Part shown: in pieces, positions 51,287 through 63,953 of the stretch
Layout of the letters: each line of letters starts with the position of its first letter
Numbering within the stretch: position 1 is the stretch's first letter
Position numbers and translations under genes: made by a program
Origin: Streptococcus porcinus
GTDB lineage: Bacteria > Bacillota > Bacilli > Lactobacillales > Streptococcaceae
Length of the DNA stretch: 64,000 bases
Direction of reading: 5' to 3'
Assembly: GCF_900475415.1 (NCBI RefSeq)
Contig: NZ_LS483388.1
Coordinates: forward strand, 1,040,001-1,104,000
Notes under the pieces: generated by a model
What the model was told of the DNA's origin: nothing
Databases searched by the model: none
What the model saw: only the letters and a program-made list of their open reading frames with translations

Positions 51287-52288
51287 TTATTCAGCTTCAA
51301 ACTTTCCTAAAGCTTGTGCTGCAGTAATAATCCCTAATTTATAAATATCTTCTGCACTAGATCCACGAGACAAATCATTTACAGGTTTATTCAAACCTTG
51401 AAGAATTGGCCCAATGGCATCAAACATACCTAAACGTTGTGCAATTTTATAGCCAATATTACCAGATTGCAAGTCAGGGAAAACAAAAGTATTTGCTTGA
51501 CCAGCAACATCAGAATCAGGCGCTTTAATCGCTGCTGTTTCAGGAACAAAGGCTGCATCAAATTGTAGCTCACCATCCAAAGCTAAAGAAGGATTTAAAG
51601 ATTTTGCAATTCTAGTTGCTTCTGCTACTTTATCAACTTGGGGTGCTTTACCTGAACCCTTAGTTGAGAAACTTAGCATAGCTACTTTAGGTTCAATATC
51701 AAAAATTTCAGCTGTTTCAGCAGTATTAACAGCAATTTCAGCTAATTCTTGTGCATTTGGGTCAATATTAATAGCGCAGTCCGCAAAAATGTAACGTTCA
51801 TTTGTATTTTCACGGTTCATTAAGAAAACACCTGATGTCCGTGAAATACCCGGTTTTGTTTTAATGATTTGAAGAGCAGGACGTACTGTATCAGCTGTTG
51901 AATGAATAGCACCTGAAACCATACCATCTGCAAGTCCCATTTTCACCAACATTACACCAAAATAGTTAACATCTTTAAGCATTTTATCAGCATCTTCCAT
52001 TGTTGCTTTACCCTTACGAATTTCGACAAATTCTTTTTTCATTTCTTCGAAATCAGGGTATTCAACTGGATTAATAATAGTATAATCTTGATCAGCAAAA
52101 CCAAGTTTTGTGAGTAGGGCTCTAATTTCATCAGCCTCACCAAGAATAATTGGTTCTACCAAGCCCTCGAATTTAAGACGAGCCGCTGCACGCACAACAC
52201 GTTCGTCATTTCCTTCAGGGAAAACAATTTTAACGTGTTTTCCTACAACTTTTTCCCTTAAACTACCAAATAAGCTTCTGATACTCAT
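51287..52288 (-). CDS. pta: Phosphate acetyltransferase
   Basis: This 333-residue enzyme begins MSIRSLFGSLREKVVGKHVKIVFPEG and has the conserved GLADGMVSGAIHSTADTVRPALQIIKT and SFSTKGSGKAPQVDKV segments. It converts acetyl-CoA to acetyl phosphate, which acetate kinase turns into ATP and acetate. It is the last gene of the relQ–nadK–RluD-type–pta operon, 19 bases after the preceding gene. A cre-like site lies just upstream. RBS GAGG. Confidence 0.96.
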   Translation of the reverse strand: MSIRSLFGSLREKVVGKHVKIVFPEGNDERVVRAAARLKFEGLVEPIILGEADEIRALLTKLGFADQDYTIINPVEYPDFEEMKKEFVEIRKGKATMEDADKMLKDVNYFGVMLVKMGLADGMVSGAIHSTADTVRPALQIIKTKPGISRTSGVFLMNRENTNERYIFADCAINIDPNAQELAEIAVNTAETAEIFDIEPKVAMLSFSTKGSGKAPQVDKVAEATRIAKSLNPSLALDGELQFDAAFVPETAAIKAPDSDVAGQANTFVFPDLQSGNIGYKIAQRLGMFDAIGPILQGLNKPVNDLSRGSSAEDIYKLGIITAAQALGKFEAE

Positions 52289-52307
52289 TTTTTAACTACC
52301 TCATTTT

Positions 52308-53198
52308 TTATTTCTGTAAATCTATGATAACGTTCTCAAAGTCATCTGTCAAATTAATTGTATGCCGGCTTGGATTTTCAGTAAACGGATTATGAAAATT
52401 CAAAAAATGGCAATGCAAGGCTTGCCTTGTGATTCCGAGATCAAGTCGTCCACCATACAGGTCATCACCAAGTAAAGGAAAGCCAATATGTGAAAAATGA
52501 ACCCTAATCTGATGAGTTCTACCTGTATGGAGCTTGATGTCGACCAAGTGAACATTTTCAGCATAGCGCCCCACAACTTGATAGGTCGTTCTAGCATATT
52601 TACCCATCGGGTCAACAGTTCGGGTAATAATACTGTCTTTTGAACGGCCAATCGGTGCCACAATTTCCCCTTGATCTGGTAATTGTCCCTCTCCACAAAC
52701 CAAAGCAAAATAGCGTTTTTCAATCGCTCGAGCTTGAAGTTGCTTATCAAGTCTCGCATGTGCATAACCGTGTTTGGCAAAGAGCATAAGGCCACTTGTA
52801 TCACGATCTAGACGAGTTACAATGTGAACTTGTTTATTAGGATAATCCTGGTCCACATAATAGCCCTTGATAAAGTTAGCAATGGTATTAGAATGAATAG
52901 CACTAGGAATGCTGGCATAACCAACTGGTTTATTAATGACTAAAAAATGATCATCTTCATAAACAATATCCAAAGGATGAGAAATTGCCTCTAATTTCTC
53001 AAAAGGTAACTCATCTGGTATTGTAATACTAACTTCGTCACCAATATCCAATAGATAAATGGCATTACGCTCAATACCATTAACCTCTATACGACCACCC
53101 TTATATTTAACTTTTGCCAGTAAACCTCTTGAAACATCATAACTTTTGAGTAGCGTCTTCACTTTCGTTCTACGATCTGCTATAAAGTTGAATTTCAT
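52308..53198 (-). CDS. RluA/RluD-family 23S rRNA pseudouridine synthase
   Basis: This 296-residue enzyme has an S4-like N-terminal part ([19 protein letters not shown]) and the catalytic aspartate in [19 protein letters not shown], followed by [20 protein letters not shown]. It isomerises uridines in large-subunit rRNA; which positions cannot be told from sequence. Its start overlaps the nadK stop by 4 bases. The gene's 3' end contains a cre-like site. Confidence 0.92.
   Translation of the reverse strand: MKFNFIADRRTKVKTLLKSYDVSRGLLAKVKYKGGRIEVNGIERNAIYLLDIGDEVSITIPDELPFEKLEAISHPLDIVYEDDHFLVINKPVGYASIPSAIHSNTIANFIKGYYVDQDYPNKQVHIVTRLDRDTSGLMLFAKHGYAHARLDKQLQARAIEKRYFALVCGEGQLPDQGEIVAPIGRSKDSIITRTVDPMGKYARTTYQVVGRYAENVHLVDIKLHTGRTHQIRVHFSHIGFPLLGDDLYGGRLDLGITRQALHCHFLNFHNPFTENPSRHTINLTDDFENVIIDLQK
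52325..52338. promoter_or_regulatory. cre-like CcpA site upstream of pta
   Basis: TGATAACGTTCTCA matches the catabolite-responsive element TGWAANCGNTNWCA at 13 of 14 positions. It lies in the end of the upstream gene, 37-50 bases before the pta start. CcpA activates pta through an upstream cre in Bacillus. Confidence 0.45.
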
Positions 53199-54031
53199 GA
53201 CTCTAAATCACCAATAAAGGCATCTTGTACTCGTTCCCAGAAACTGGTATGACTTGGTGTTGAGACAAAATGAATTTTTTCACTGTCAATATAATATTGA
53301 GCCTTAACTACATTTTTCAAATTATAGGTTTTATTATCTACGGACACAGTGTAGATACCTGTTCGTTGTGGAATAATTTCTATTATTTCTTTTTTAGGAA
53401 TTATTAAAGAGGAGCCAACCGTGCGAAACACAAGGTTATTAAGGCTTGATATTTCTGTTAGTTGTAGAGCTTCTATAGTCGGATGAAGAATCGCTCCACC
53501 AAGGGATTTATTATAGGCTGTACTGCCTGTCGGTGTTGAAATAGACATGCCATCACCACGAAAACTCTCAAACCGAACGTTATTAATATAGACATCTGCA
53601 ACCATAGTTTTTTCAATACGTTTAATTGTAGCTTCATTCAAAGCTCGTGCCTTTATAACTCGACCATTTTCCAAAGTCAAAACGATCTTAAGAATAGGGT
53701 AAGAAACTTTATCCCCCTTGTCCTCTCTTAAATTTTCAATAAGCTTATCAATTTCAAAATCACGATAGTCAGTGTAAAATCCCAAATGGCCTGTATGGAT
53801 ACCAACAAAGCGAACAGTATCAAGCTCATTTTCATACATGTGGAAAGCTGACAATAGCATACCATCACCGCCGATTGAAATGACTACATCAGGTTTTTTC
53901 TTGGTCAAGTAGAAGTCGGGGTCATCCTTAAAGATAGCAAATAGTTTTGAAGCAACACGTTTGCTCTGGTATTTTCCATTAGCTATTATAGCAACTCGTA
54001 TCACATTATCTGTATAATTCATCTGTGTCAT
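53195..54031 (-). CDS. nadK: NAD kinase
   Basis: This protein of about 278 residues has the catalytic GGDG motif (54-57, [14 protein letters not shown]) and the NAD-binding [17 protein letters not shown]. It makes NADP from NAD+ and ATP. Several in-frame starts overlap the relQ end; AGGA eight bases before the ATG at 54031 favours that one. The preceding GTG and the later ATG at 54022 have no ribosome site. Confidence 0.96.
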   Translation of the reverse strand: MTQMNYTDNVIRVAIIANGKYQSKRVASKLFAIFKDDPDFYLTKKKPDVVISIGGDGMLLSAFHMYENELDTVRFVGIHTGHLGFYTDYRDFEIDKLIENLREDKGDKVSYPILKIVLTLENGRVIKARALNEATIKRIEKTMVADVYINNVRFESFRGDGMSISTPTGSTAYNKSLGGAILHPTIEALQLTEISSLNNLVFRTVGSSLIIPKKEIIEIIPQRTGIYTVSVDNKTYNLKNVVKAQYYIDSEKIHFVSTPSHTSFWERVQDAFIGDLES

Positions 54032-54677
54032 CACTGTTTCCTACACCATCACTTAAATTGCGACTTCCCGGATCAAAGAGCAACTGTGCTTCTCTAATAT
54101 CATCTCGAATCTTCCGCATCTCTTCATCTAATTCAAGAGCAATCTTAGCAGTTCGTGAAAGTCGTTTCTTGATTTTTTCTGGGAATTCTCCCTTATACTT
54201 GTAATTGAGAGAATGCTCAATGGTTGCCCAAAAATTCATTCCCAGTGTTCTAATTTGGATTTCGGCTAAAACTCTCTTTTGTCCATCAATGGTGTCAACT
54301 GGATATTCGACAACAACATGGTAAGAACGATACCCACTTCTTTTCATATTACGGATGTAATCACGTTCATAAACGATAGTCATATCTTGTCTTTGCCTTA
54401 AAAGATTCAAAACTTCATCAATATCATCTACAAATTGAACCATTATGCGCAATCCGGCGATATCCTGGATATCTTGAGCGATGTTTTCTTCAAGAACGCC
54501 TCTAAGAGCCATTTTTTGTTTAATACTTTCAACAGATTTAACGCGACCAGTTACAAATTCAATCGGAGAATAGCGGTTTTGCTTTCGAAACTGTTTACGA
54601 ATACCTCGTAATTTGATTTTAAGTTCCCCTACTGCCTGGATATAGGGATCAAGGAAATCTTCCCAGTCAACTGCCAC
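54006..54677 (-). CDS. relQ: RelQ, small alarmone synthetase
   Basis: This 223-residue protein has only the (p)ppGpp synthetase domain: [32 protein letters not shown] and [22 protein letters not shown]. It lacks the hydrolase and regulatory domains of Rel. It makes (p)ppGpp or pGpp from ATP and GDP, GTP or GMP. The start is GTG with AAGGAG 6 bases upstream. It heads the operon with nadK, a pseudouridine synthase and pta. Confidence 0.95.
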   Translation of the reverse strand: MAVDWEDFLDPYIQAVGELKIKLRGIRKQFRKQNRYSPIEFVTGRVKSVESIKQKMALRGVLEENIAQDIQDIAGLRIMVQFVDDIDEVLNLLRQRQDMTIVYERDYIRNMKRSGYRSYHVVVEYPVDTIDGQKRVLAEIQIRTLGMNFWATIEHSLNYKYKGEFPEKIKKRLSRTAKIALELDEEMRKIRDDIREAQLLFDPGSRNLSDGVGNSDDTDELYR

Positions 54678-54768
54678 AGCCTACTCCTTTCTTGTCAAAG
54701 TAGATACTTTGATATAAAATTGAAATAACAATTTATTATAGCATAAAATAGCACAAAAGGAAGGTAAC

Positions 54769-55335
54769 ATGTCTAACTTAGAAATCGAATATAAGACCCT
54801 GCTAACGAAAAAAGAGTACCAACGCTTACTCGAACAAATGTCTCATGTCCCACCTGTTGTGCAAACCAATTATTATATTGACACCCCTAATTTCGATCTT
54901 AAAGCCCATCGCATGTCTCTAAGAGTTCGCACATTCGCTGAGCAGGCTGAATTGACACTGAAAGTGCCGGAAAATATTGGTAACAGGGAATATAATATTG
55001 ACTTAACCATGATTAATGCAAAAGAAATAATAAAAACAGGTCATTTGCCCCAAAGCAATATTAGAACCCTTATTGAGACAGAAGGAATTGATGTCTCTAA
55101 ATTAGAAAACTTTGGTTACTTAACAACTACTCGTCGCGAAGCCACTACCGCCATTGGTAAAATGGCTTTAGACTGTAACCATTATGCTTCGACTATTGAC
55201 TATGAGTTGGAACTTGAAGTCCAAAATGCTGAAAAAGGTCAAACTGATTTTGACCGATTTTTAGAAGAAAATCAGATTTCATTTAAGTATGCTAAAAGTA
55301 AAGTTGCGCGTTTTAGCAAAACCCTCAACCCTTGA
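54769..55335 (+). CDS. CYTH-domain protein (triphosphate tunnel metalloenzyme type)
   Basis: This 188-residue protein has the CYTH signature ExExK (E5, E7, K9 in LEIEYK) and alternating charged strands forming the tunnel (MSLRVRTF, ELTLKVPE, ALDCNHY). Relatives hydrolyse inorganic triphosphate or thiamine triphosphate. In Firmicutes it is regularly divergent from relQ, suggesting a link to nucleotide signalling, but its substrate here is unknown. RBS AAGGAAGG. Confidence 0.9.
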   Translation: MSNLEIEYKTLLTKKEYQRLLEQMSHVPPVVQTNYYIDTPNFDLKAHRMSLRVRTFAEQAELTLKVPENIGNREYNIDLTMINAKEIIKTGHLPQSNIRTLIETEGIDVSKLENFGYLTTTRREATTAIGKMALDCNHYASTIDYELELEVQNAEKGQTDFDRFLEENQISFKYAKSKVARFSKTLNP

Positions 55336-55346
55336 AAATATTCTCG

Positions 55347-55375
55347 ACAGAAAAATGCAATTTTTCTGTTTTTTT
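55347..55375 (+). terminator. Terminator of the CYTH gene
   Basis: ACAGAAAAAT and ATTTTTCTGT pair around a 3-base loop, followed by seven T. Confidence 0.8.
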
Positions 55376-55383
55376 GATAGAAT
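55375..55383 (+). promoter_or_regulatory. Probable extended -10 of prs
   Basis: TGA-TAGAAT follows directly on the T run of the terminator. The spacing to any -35 is poor. The leader would be about 70 bases and contains the imperfect repeat GAATGGAATTT/AAATTCACATTC. Confidence 0.4.
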
Positions 55384-55461
55384 AGTACTGTCAATTTAGG
55401 AATTGAATGGAATTTTATGTAAATTCACATTCTAAAGAAGATATAAGGAGCTACCATTCTC

Positions 55462-56436
55462 ATGACTGAACGATATGCTGATAAGCAAATCAAACTATTT
55501 TCACTCACCTCAAACTTACCAATCGCTGAGAAAATTTCCAGAGCATCTGGCATTCCATTAGGAAAAATTTCCTCACGCCAATTTTCAGATGGTGAAATCA
55601 TGATTAACATCGAGGAAACTGTCCGAGGAGATGATATTTATATTGTTCAATCAACAAGTTTTCCTGTGAATGATAATTTATGGGAACTTCTCATTATGAT
55701 TGATGCTTGTAAACGAGCTAGTGCTAATTCAGTCAACGTTGTTTTGCCATATTTTGGTTATTCTCGTCAAGACCGAGTTTCAAAATCACGCGAACCTATT
55801 ACTGCTAAATTAGTTGCTAATATGCTAACCAAAGCTGGTATCGATCGTGTTCTTACATTAGACTTACACGCTGTTCAGGTACAGGGCTTCTTCGATATTC
55901 CCGTCGATAACTTATTTACAACTCCACTTTTTGCTGAACATTATGAAGAAAAAGGCTTATGTGGTGAAAACGTCGTTATCGTTAGTCCTAAAAATTCTGG
56001 TATCAAACGCGCTAGAAGCTTAGCTGAACTCCTTGATTCACCTATTGCAATTATTGATTACTCAGAAGACGAAACTGAACGTGAAGAAGGTTACATCATA
56101 GGTGATGTTTCCGGTAAAAAAGCCATCATTATTGATGATATTTTGAATACTGGCATCACTTTTGCTGAAGCAGCTAAAATTCTTGAACGCGAAGGAGCCA
56201 CTGATATCTATGCAGTTGCTAGTCATGGTTTATTTGCTGGCGGTGCAGCTGATATTTTAGAAGCAAGCCCAATCAAAGAAATTCTAGTTACAGACTCTGT
56301 CCTAACTAAAAATCGTAAACCCGCAAATATCAACTACATCACAGCTAGTGAATTAATTGCGAAAGCTATTATCAATATTCATGAAAGAAAACCATTGAGC
56401 CCACTTTTTGCTTACCATCCAAATGAAAAAAAATAA
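55462..56436 (+). CDS. prs: Ribose-phosphate pyrophosphokinase
   Basis: This 324-residue enzyme has the ATP-binding loop, [12 protein letters not shown] (95-106), the [19 protein letters not shown] region and the PRPP-binding DDILNTGIT (225-233). It makes PRPP, the substrate of Xpt and of nucleotide synthesis. An AAGGAG site lies 11 bases before the ATG. It overlaps the following desulfurase gene by 14 bases. Confidence 0.96.
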   Translation: MTERYADKQIKLFSLTSNLPIAEKISRASGIPLGKISSRQFSDGEIMINIEETVRGDDIYIVQSTSFPVNDNLWELLIMIDACKRASANSVNVVLPYFGYSRQDRVSKSREPITAKLVANMLTKAGIDRVLTLDLHAVQVQGFFDIPVDNLFTTPLFAEHYEEKGLCGENVVIVSPKNSGIKRARSLAELLDSPIAIIDYSEDETEREEGYIIGDVSGKKAIIIDDILNTGITFAEAAKILEREGATDIYAVASHGLFAGGAADILEASPIKEILVTDSVLTKNRKPANINYITASELIAKAIINIHERKPLSPLFAYHPNEKK

Positions 56437-57565
56437 TCCTATCTATTTCGATAATGCAGCGACGACACCTTTAAGTGATGCTGCTATTAAAAGTATGACT
56501 AAAGTCATGGCTACTACTTTCGGAAATCCTTCTAGTATCCATTCTTTCGGACGATCAGCCAATAAAATTTTACGAACGTGTCGTCAAGAAATTGCTACTC
56601 TTCTTGGAGTTGAGAGCCATTCCATTATCTTTACATCAGGAGGAACTGAAGGTAATAATACAGCGATTAAGGGCTATGCACTTGCTAATCAACATAAAGG
56701 AAAGCATTTAATAACGACTGCTATCGAGCATCACTCTGTCCTTCATACCATGGCTTATTTAGAAAAACGTTTCGGCTTTGAGGTTACTTACTTAAAACCT
56801 ACCAATGGTCAAATTACTTGTCAACAAGTCCGTGAAGCCCTGCGTGATGATACCATTATGGTCAGCATGATGGCTGCAAACAATGAGACCGGTGATTTCT
56901 TACCTTACCAAGAAGTCGCTACAAGTTTGAAAGAGCATCAAGCAGTCTTCCACCTTGATGCTGTTCAAATAATTGGCAAAATACCGATCAATCCCAAAGA
57001 GCTAGGTATTGACTTTTTATCTGCTTCTGCACATAAATTTCATGGTCCAAAAGGTGTAGGTTTTCTCTACTCTAATAACCTCCATTTTGATCAACTTCTA
57101 CACGGGGGAGACCAAGAAGAAAAGAGGCGTGCTAGCACTGAAAATCTTATTGGGATTGTAGGGATGACTACTGCCTTGCAAGAAGCATATCAAAAGATGA
57201 CAGAAAACTTTCAACACGTTGAAACCCTCAGAAAGACGCTGATTGCTAATCTGTCTGATAGTAACTTCTATTTATCAAAATCAAAAACATCACTTCCGCA
57301 TGTGATCAATATTGGCTTTCCCGGTCAACAAAATGGCCTTTTACTCACCCGTTTAGATATGGCCAATATTGCTATTTCTACAGGTTCTGCTTGTACTGCT
57401 GGTACAGTCGAACCAAGTCATGTTTTAGAAGCCTACTATGGCAAAGAATCTGTGCGACTAAATGAAGCCATCAGAATTTCATTTTCTGAACAAAACACAA
57501 TTGAGGAAATTCAAACCTTCACAAAAGAATTAAAAACTATTTTAGGAGTATCAAATGGCATTTGA
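56423..57565 (+). CDS. Class V aminotransferase-fold cysteine desulfurase (NifS/IscS-like)
   Basis: This protein of about 380 residues begins with [12 protein letters not shown] and has the PLP lysine K205 in [14 protein letters not shown] and the catalytic C324 in [15 protein letters not shown], in an IscS-type loop. It takes sulfur from cysteine, possibly for tRNA thiolation. The start at 56423 lies within prs without a clear ribosome site, so translation is probably coupled. A DUF1831 gene follows with an 11-base overlap, the usual pair in lactic acid bacteria. Confidence 0.93.
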   Translation: MKKNNPIYFDNAATTPLSDAAIKSMTKVMATTFGNPSSIHSFGRSANKILRTCRQEIATLLGVESHSIIFTSGGTEGNNTAIKGYALANQHKGKHLITTAIEHHSVLHTMAYLEKRFGFEVTYLKPTNGQITCQQVREALRDDTIMVSMMAANNETGDFLPYQEVATSLKEHQAVFHLDAVQIIGKIPINPKELGIDFLSASAHKFHGPKGVGFLYSNNLHFDQLLHGGDQEEKRRASTENLIGIVGMTTALQEAYQKMTENFQHVETLRKTLIANLSDSNFYLSKSKTSLPHVINIGFPGQQNGLLLTRLDMANIAISTGSACTAGTVEPSHVLEAYYGKESVRLNEAIRISFSEQNTIEEIQTFTKELKTILGVSNGI

Positions 57566-57902
57566 AAAAGAAATTGCTTTACCCGACTGTCGGTACAAAT
57601 ATGAAATAAGTCCCAAAATTAAAAAATACACTCTAAGGGATACGACTTTCTCAGTCACAAAAGTAGGACACTATGAATTGACACGCCTTTTAGAAGAGGT
57701 TCCAAACTCTGGCGATGGCTTCCCATTAAAAATTACAATTAACAAAGAGCTTGATGCGTTTAAATTGGCCATTACAGACCAGTCTGGTTTACGTATGGTA
57801 AATATTTTTAAATCAGAAAAACATAAAATATTACAAGATAAGTTTTACTTTTTAATGGATAGCTTGGTAGAACGTGATATCTTTACAAAGAAAGTAAACT
57901 AA
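57555..57902 (+). CDS. DUF1831 protein
   Basis: This 115-residue protein matches DUF1831: CRYKYEISPKIKKYTLRDTTF, the middle EVPNSGDGFPLKITINKELDAF and a helical end. The family is found next to cysteine desulfurases in lactic acid bacteria; a role as partner or regulator is plausible but not shown. RBS TTAGGAG 6 bases before the ATG. It ends the prs operon. Confidence 0.85.
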   Translation: MAFEKEIALPDCRYKYEISPKIKKYTLRDTTFSVTKVGHYELTRLLEEVPNSGDGFPLKITINKELDAFKLAITDQSGLRMVNIFKSEKHKILQDKFYFLMDSLVERDIFTKKVN

Positions 57903-57964
57903 CACTTTCCCACCAATTTTATGACTTAAGAAAACTCTCTTTTTATTAGTCATATTACAATTTG

Positions 57965-57990
57965 AAACCTTCTTTTACAGAAGGTTTTTC
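57965..57990 (+). terminator. Terminator of the prs operon
   Basis: AAACCTTCT and AGAAGGTTT pair around TTTAC and run into TTTTTC. Confidence 0.85.
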
Positions 57991-58040
57991 TTATGACGGG
58001 ACTAAAATAGTAATATTTACTCCTATCTAGTGGATTAAAG

Positions 58041-58070
58041 TTGCATTTTTCACAAAGTATTTGTTACAAT
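58041..58070 (+). promoter_or_regulatory. rex promoter with a Rex-type half-site
   Basis: TTGCAT, an 18-base spacer and TACAAT. The spacer contains TTCACAAAGT (58049-58058), the same ten bases as in the ldh promoter, pointing to self-control by Rex; no second half-site is evident. Confidence 0.55.
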
Positions 58071-58112
58071 AGTAGCATGAAAGATACTGAATAATAAAAA
58101 AGGAGCAAGATA

Positions 58113-58754
58113 ATGGTAATTGATAAATCCATTCCAAAGGCAACAGCTAAACGCTTGTCTTTGTATTATCGCATTTTCAAACGTTTTTATGCCGATCAGA
58201 TTGAAAAAGCGAGTTCTAAACAAATTGCAGACGCAATGGGGATTGACTCTGCAACAGTCCGTCGTGACTTTTCCTACTTTGGTGAATTGGGACGTCGAGG
58301 ATTCGGATATGATGTTTCAAAATTAATGAACTTTTTTGCTGATCTCTTAAACGATCACTCGACAACCAATGTCCTTATTGTAGGGTGTGGTAATATTGGC
58401 CGTGCATTACTGCACTATCGCTTCCATGATCGTAATAAGATGCAAATTTCAATGGGTTTTGATGTTGATAGTCATCCCATGGTTGGAACAAATACTGCTG
58501 ATGGGATTCCCATTTATGGCATGTCCACATTAAAAGAGCACGTTGAAAAAACTGATATTGAAACTGCTATTTTAACTGTACCAAGTGTACAGGCACAAGA
58601 GGTCGCCGATCAACTTATTGCTGCAGGGATTAAAGGGATTCTAAGTTTTTCGCCGGTACATCTACAAGTGCCAGCTGATGTCATTGTACAATATGTTGAT
58701 TTAACAAGTGAACTCCAAACTTTACTCTATTTTATGAATCAGGCAAATAAATAA
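58113..58754 (+). CDS. rex: Rex, redox-sensing transcriptional repressor
   Basis: This 213-residue protein has an N-terminal winged helix (residues about 1-78, [20 protein letters not shown]) and a Rossmann domain with GCGNIG (91-96), followed by the long C-terminal helix used for domain swapping. Rex leaves DNA when NADH rises and so derepresses fermentation and NADH-oxidising genes. Candidate targets in this window are ldh, nox and rex itself. RBS AAAGGAG. Confidence 0.96.
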   Translation: MVIDKSIPKATAKRLSLYYRIFKRFYADQIEKASSKQIADAMGIDSATVRRDFSYFGELGRRGFGYDVSKLMNFFADLLNDHSTTNVLIVGCGNIGRALLHYRFHDRNKMQISMGFDVDSHPMVGTNTADGIPIYGMSTLKEHVEKTDIETAILTVPSVQAQEVADQLIAAGIKGILSFSPVHLQVPADVIVQYVDLTSELQTLLYFMNQANK

Positions 58755-58767
58755 GATAAAGTGTATT

Positions 58768-58812
58768 AACAACAAACACAATGAAACCTCTTCATTGTGT
58801 TTGTTTTATTCA
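58768..58812. terminator. Bidirectional terminator between rex and radC
   Basis: AACAAACACAATGAA and TTCATTGTGTTTGTT pair perfectly around 5 bases, with TTTATT after; it touches the radC stop. Confidence 0.85.
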
Positions 58813-59504
58813 AGAGTTTTTTCACAAAACAGGTTGGTTTTTTCACGAAAACTATAATAGTTATTTTTTCCAACAATTATGTGATCGAGACAAGCAATTC
58901 CAATTTGATCACATAATTGTTTTATGTTTTTTGTGAAATGATAATCATTTTCACTTGGATCTACAAAACCTGAAGGGTGATTATGAATAATAATCATACT
59001 TGTTGCCATATTTCGACAAGCATAATGCAAGATTTCCCTAGGCTCGGCTATTGAGCGTCGAACACTTCCGATAAAAATAGTTTTTTCTTCAATAACTCTA
59101 TTTTGGGTATCTAGGTATAATGCTACTAAATGTTCTTGTTCCTTATCTCCCAATTGTTTTATCATTTTTTTAGCAATTTGAAAACTTGACAAAATTTGGT
59201 ATTGACAGGTTTGTTCAGATTCTTGGATCCTTCTTGAAAATTCAAGCATCGCTTTTAACTCGATTGATTTTACATTGCCAATCCCAGCAAGTTGTCGTAA
59301 CTCTTGTAAGGACATTTTTTTAAAATCGGATAATGATGAAACAGTATTTAAGAGATTGGCGGCTAGCTCCATGACATGTTTATCCTTGTTACCGGTCCTC
59401 AGGATAATAGCTAACAATTCTTGATCACTAAGTTGCTCAGCACCATTTCTAACTAACTTCTCCCTAGGTAATAGACTTTCTTTTTCAAGCTTAATGGAAT
59501 ACAT
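58806..59504 (-). CDS. radC: RadC-family (JAB/MPN) protein
   Basis: This 232-residue protein has a helix-hairpin-helix region (LAGIGNVKS, about 72-80) and a JAB domain with the metal-binding HNHPSG (174-179) and D182. Despite the name, a DNA repair role is doubtful for streptococcal RadC. The frame extends 29 codons upstream, but GGAGG 8 bases before the ATG at 59504 marks the start. Confidence 0.9.
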   Translation of the reverse strand: MYSIKLEKESLLPREKLVRNGAEQLSDQELLAIILRTGNKDKHVMELAANLLNTVSSLSDFKKMSLQELRQLAGIGNVKSIELKAMLEFSRRIQESEQTCQYQILSSFQIAKKMIKQLGDKEQEHLVALYLDTQNRVIEEKTIFIGSVRRSIAEPREILHYACRNMATSMIIIHNHPSGFVDPSENDYHFTKNIKQLCDQIGIACLDHIIVGKNNYYSFREKTNLFCEKTLE

Positions 59505-59574
59505 TCTAACACCTCCACTTGATATATTCGAAAAAGTTAAACACTTTGCTAAGCTACAAAGAAAACCATCATGC

Positions 59575-59622
59575 CTATCAAAAAGAACCAAGTTTTAGGA
59601 AACTTGGTTCTTTTTGATAGCT
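59575..59622 (-). terminator. Long-stem terminator at the end of the AI-2E family gene
   Basis: A perfect 21-base stem (59575-59595 / 59600-59620, including AAAAAGAACCAAG) has a 4-base loop. One arm encodes the last residues of the protein, like the 26-base stem at 12813. Confidence 0.75.
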
Positions 59623-60719
59623 TGTTTTTTATCAATATTATCTTTAACCATCTGATAAAATGTTGCTGCTAATGGGACAGCAACAATCATGCCCACAATC
59701 CCTTTTAGGGAAGCACCAATCGTAATTGCCATCAAAACCCACATACCAGGTAATTTGATAGAACTTCCTACTACACGTGGATAGATAAGATTGCCTTCAA
59801 ATTGTTGAAGAATGATAATGAAAATGAGAAAGAAAATAGCTTGTGATAAGGATTGCGTCATAATTAGTATAAAACCAACCGTAACACCTATATAAGCTCC
59901 TACAACCGGAATTAGGGCTGTAAAGGCAACAAGTACCCCTATGGTAGCTGCGAAAGGAAGTTTAAAGAGAAACATTCCGAGTGCAGTTAAGCTTCCCAAA
60001 ATCATTGCCTCAATAGTCTGTCCAACAAAGAAACCACGAAAACGATTATGCAACAAGCCAACAATATAATGAATGCGTTGGGCGTGAATCCCAGTATAGG
60101 TATCAACCAAAATATTGCCCTGACGACAGAGTTGTTCCTTATTACCTAAGACATAAAAAGAAAAAACAAAAGCCACAAAGACATTAATAATAGCTGAGGC
60201 AATCACTGTCATCGAGGTTAAGATACTCGTTAGAAATGACAAGAACTGCTTTAACAACTGTTGACTATAATTGCTAATTGTTTGTGTAATTTTAGCATCA
60301 CCACCAAAATAATGAATCACTTTAGCAATTATTTTATTATGACTTAAATCATTAATATACTGTTTAACTGAACTTGTATCAAAAGATAGCATCATATTAA
60401 TACTAGCAATCAAATCTGGAATGACTATGGAAACAATCCAAAAAAACAAAGCAATGAAGGTTGCATAAGCCAGAATCATCGCAAAACCACGCCTTAAGTG
60501 AAAAAAACGGTTGGTTTTTACGAAACGATTCAAAAGATTTTCATAGGCAGTCATGACAATATTAATAATATAGGCCAGAGCTGCCCCATAAAGAAATGGT
60601 AAGCTTGTTTTAATAACGGTTTGGACGATGTCAGTTCCCTTATCCCAATTAGCTTGAATCATAAAACAGATAAGAAAGGCCACGACAATGTACAAAACAT
60701 GTTTCTTTTCAAAATGCAT
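59595..60719 (-). CDS. AI-2E (PerM/YdiK) family membrane protein
   Basis: This protein of about 374 residues has around eight membrane helices, two near the N-terminus, one at about 70-90, and a cluster from 200 on, with IGVLVAFTALIPVVGAYIGVTVGF and a family-typical GNLIYPRVVGSSIKLPGMWV. The family includes the autoinducer-2 exporter TqsA and Na+/H+ antiporters; substrate here is unknown. An upstream GTG overlaps the AAAGGAG site, so the ATG at 60719 is the start. Confidence 0.87.
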   Translation of the reverse strand: MHFEKKHVLYIVVAFLICFMIQANWDKGTDIVQTVIKTSLPFLYGAALAYIINIVMTAYENLLNRFVKTNRFFHLRRGFAMILAYATFIALFFWIVSIVIPDLIASINMMLSFDTSSVKQYINDLSHNKIIAKVIHYFGGDAKITQTISNYSQQLLKQFLSFLTSILTSMTVIASAIINVFVAFVFSFYVLGNKEQLCRQGNILVDTYTGIHAQRIHYIVGLLHNRFRGFFVGQTIEAMILGSLTALGMFLFKLPFAATIGVLVAFTALIPVVGAYIGVTVGFILIMTQSLSQAIFFLIFIIILQQFEGNLIYPRVVGSSIKLPGMWVLMAITIGASLKGIVGMIVAVPLAATFYQMVKDNIDKKQAIKKNQVS

Positions 60720-60777
60720 AAAAACTCCTTTCACTCATTATACACTAAAATGATAAAATGAACATCTAAGGCAGATT

Positions 60778-60836
60778 AAAAAGAATGACAGTTGGTATAG
60801 TCTCTATCAAGAAACTTTCAACTGCCACTCCTTTTC
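60778..60836 (-). terminator. Terminator of the bglA operon
   Basis: On the - strand GAGTGGCAGTTG and CAACTGTCATTC pair (with G-U) around a 24-base loop, followed by TTTTT. Confidence 0.65.
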
Positions 60837-60931
60837 TCTTTTTTTTAATAGCAAAGCCAGTTTAATTTGTTAGATTGAGTAAATATTTGGTGAGGAGTTT
60901 TTAATATTACTGTGCAAAGCTGATTCTAAAA

Positions 60932-63317
<2,386 letters not shown>

Positions 63318-63318
<1 letters not shown>

Positions 63319-63953
63319 TAGTCAGAACTCGAACTTTCTTTCAATCTATCAAATATGTATTCTTGGTCCATTGGATTATAAACTGATAATACTTGTATTT
63401 TTTTACCATCATAAACTAATTTTAAAATGGCACAGTTCGACATCGGTTTTTCCAAAACAGGAGCATCCACTGTCATATGACGGTAAAATTGGGTGATAGA
63501 GGCTCCATGGCTGACAAAAAGTGATATTGCTTCTTCTTTTTCATCAGCCAAAGCATTCTTAATAGTTGCTGCCATACGTTTATATACTTCAATATTAGAT
63601 TCACCACCATAAGCCACAAAATAATCACGATAGCCTGAACCATCTTCCTTAAAAAGATGTGGATTCAAATATTCTGGATGAGCTTCAAAAGCACCAAAAT
63701 TCCATTCTTTTAAACCTTTTAAACGGATTAAATCAGTTCGACCACTTGCAATTTCGGCGGTGTCACAAGCCCTTTCTTGAGTAGAAGAATAAACCTTATC
63801 AAAGACTATATTCTCTTCTTGAAAATAGGCACGTGCTGCTTGTGCTTGTTTAATCCCTAATGCAGTTAAGGGCGAATCACAAGCTCCCTGAATACGTCCC
63901 TGAATATTAAATAAAGTCTGACCATGCCGCATAAGATAAAATATTTTCTGCAT
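63318..63953 (-). CDS. Histidine phosphatase (phosphoglycerate mutase-like) protein
   Basis: This 211-residue protein has the RHG motif with the phospho-accepting H10 (YLMRHGQT), a conserved glutamate after the EWNFGAFEAH turn and the second histidine in FVSHGASITQF. These belong to the broad-specificity phosphatase branch rather than to the glycolytic mutase. The frame extends 9 codons upstream, but AGGAGGGG places the start at 63953. It heads the transcript with the AEC carrier and bglA; its promoter lies at or beyond the window edge. Confidence 0.88.
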
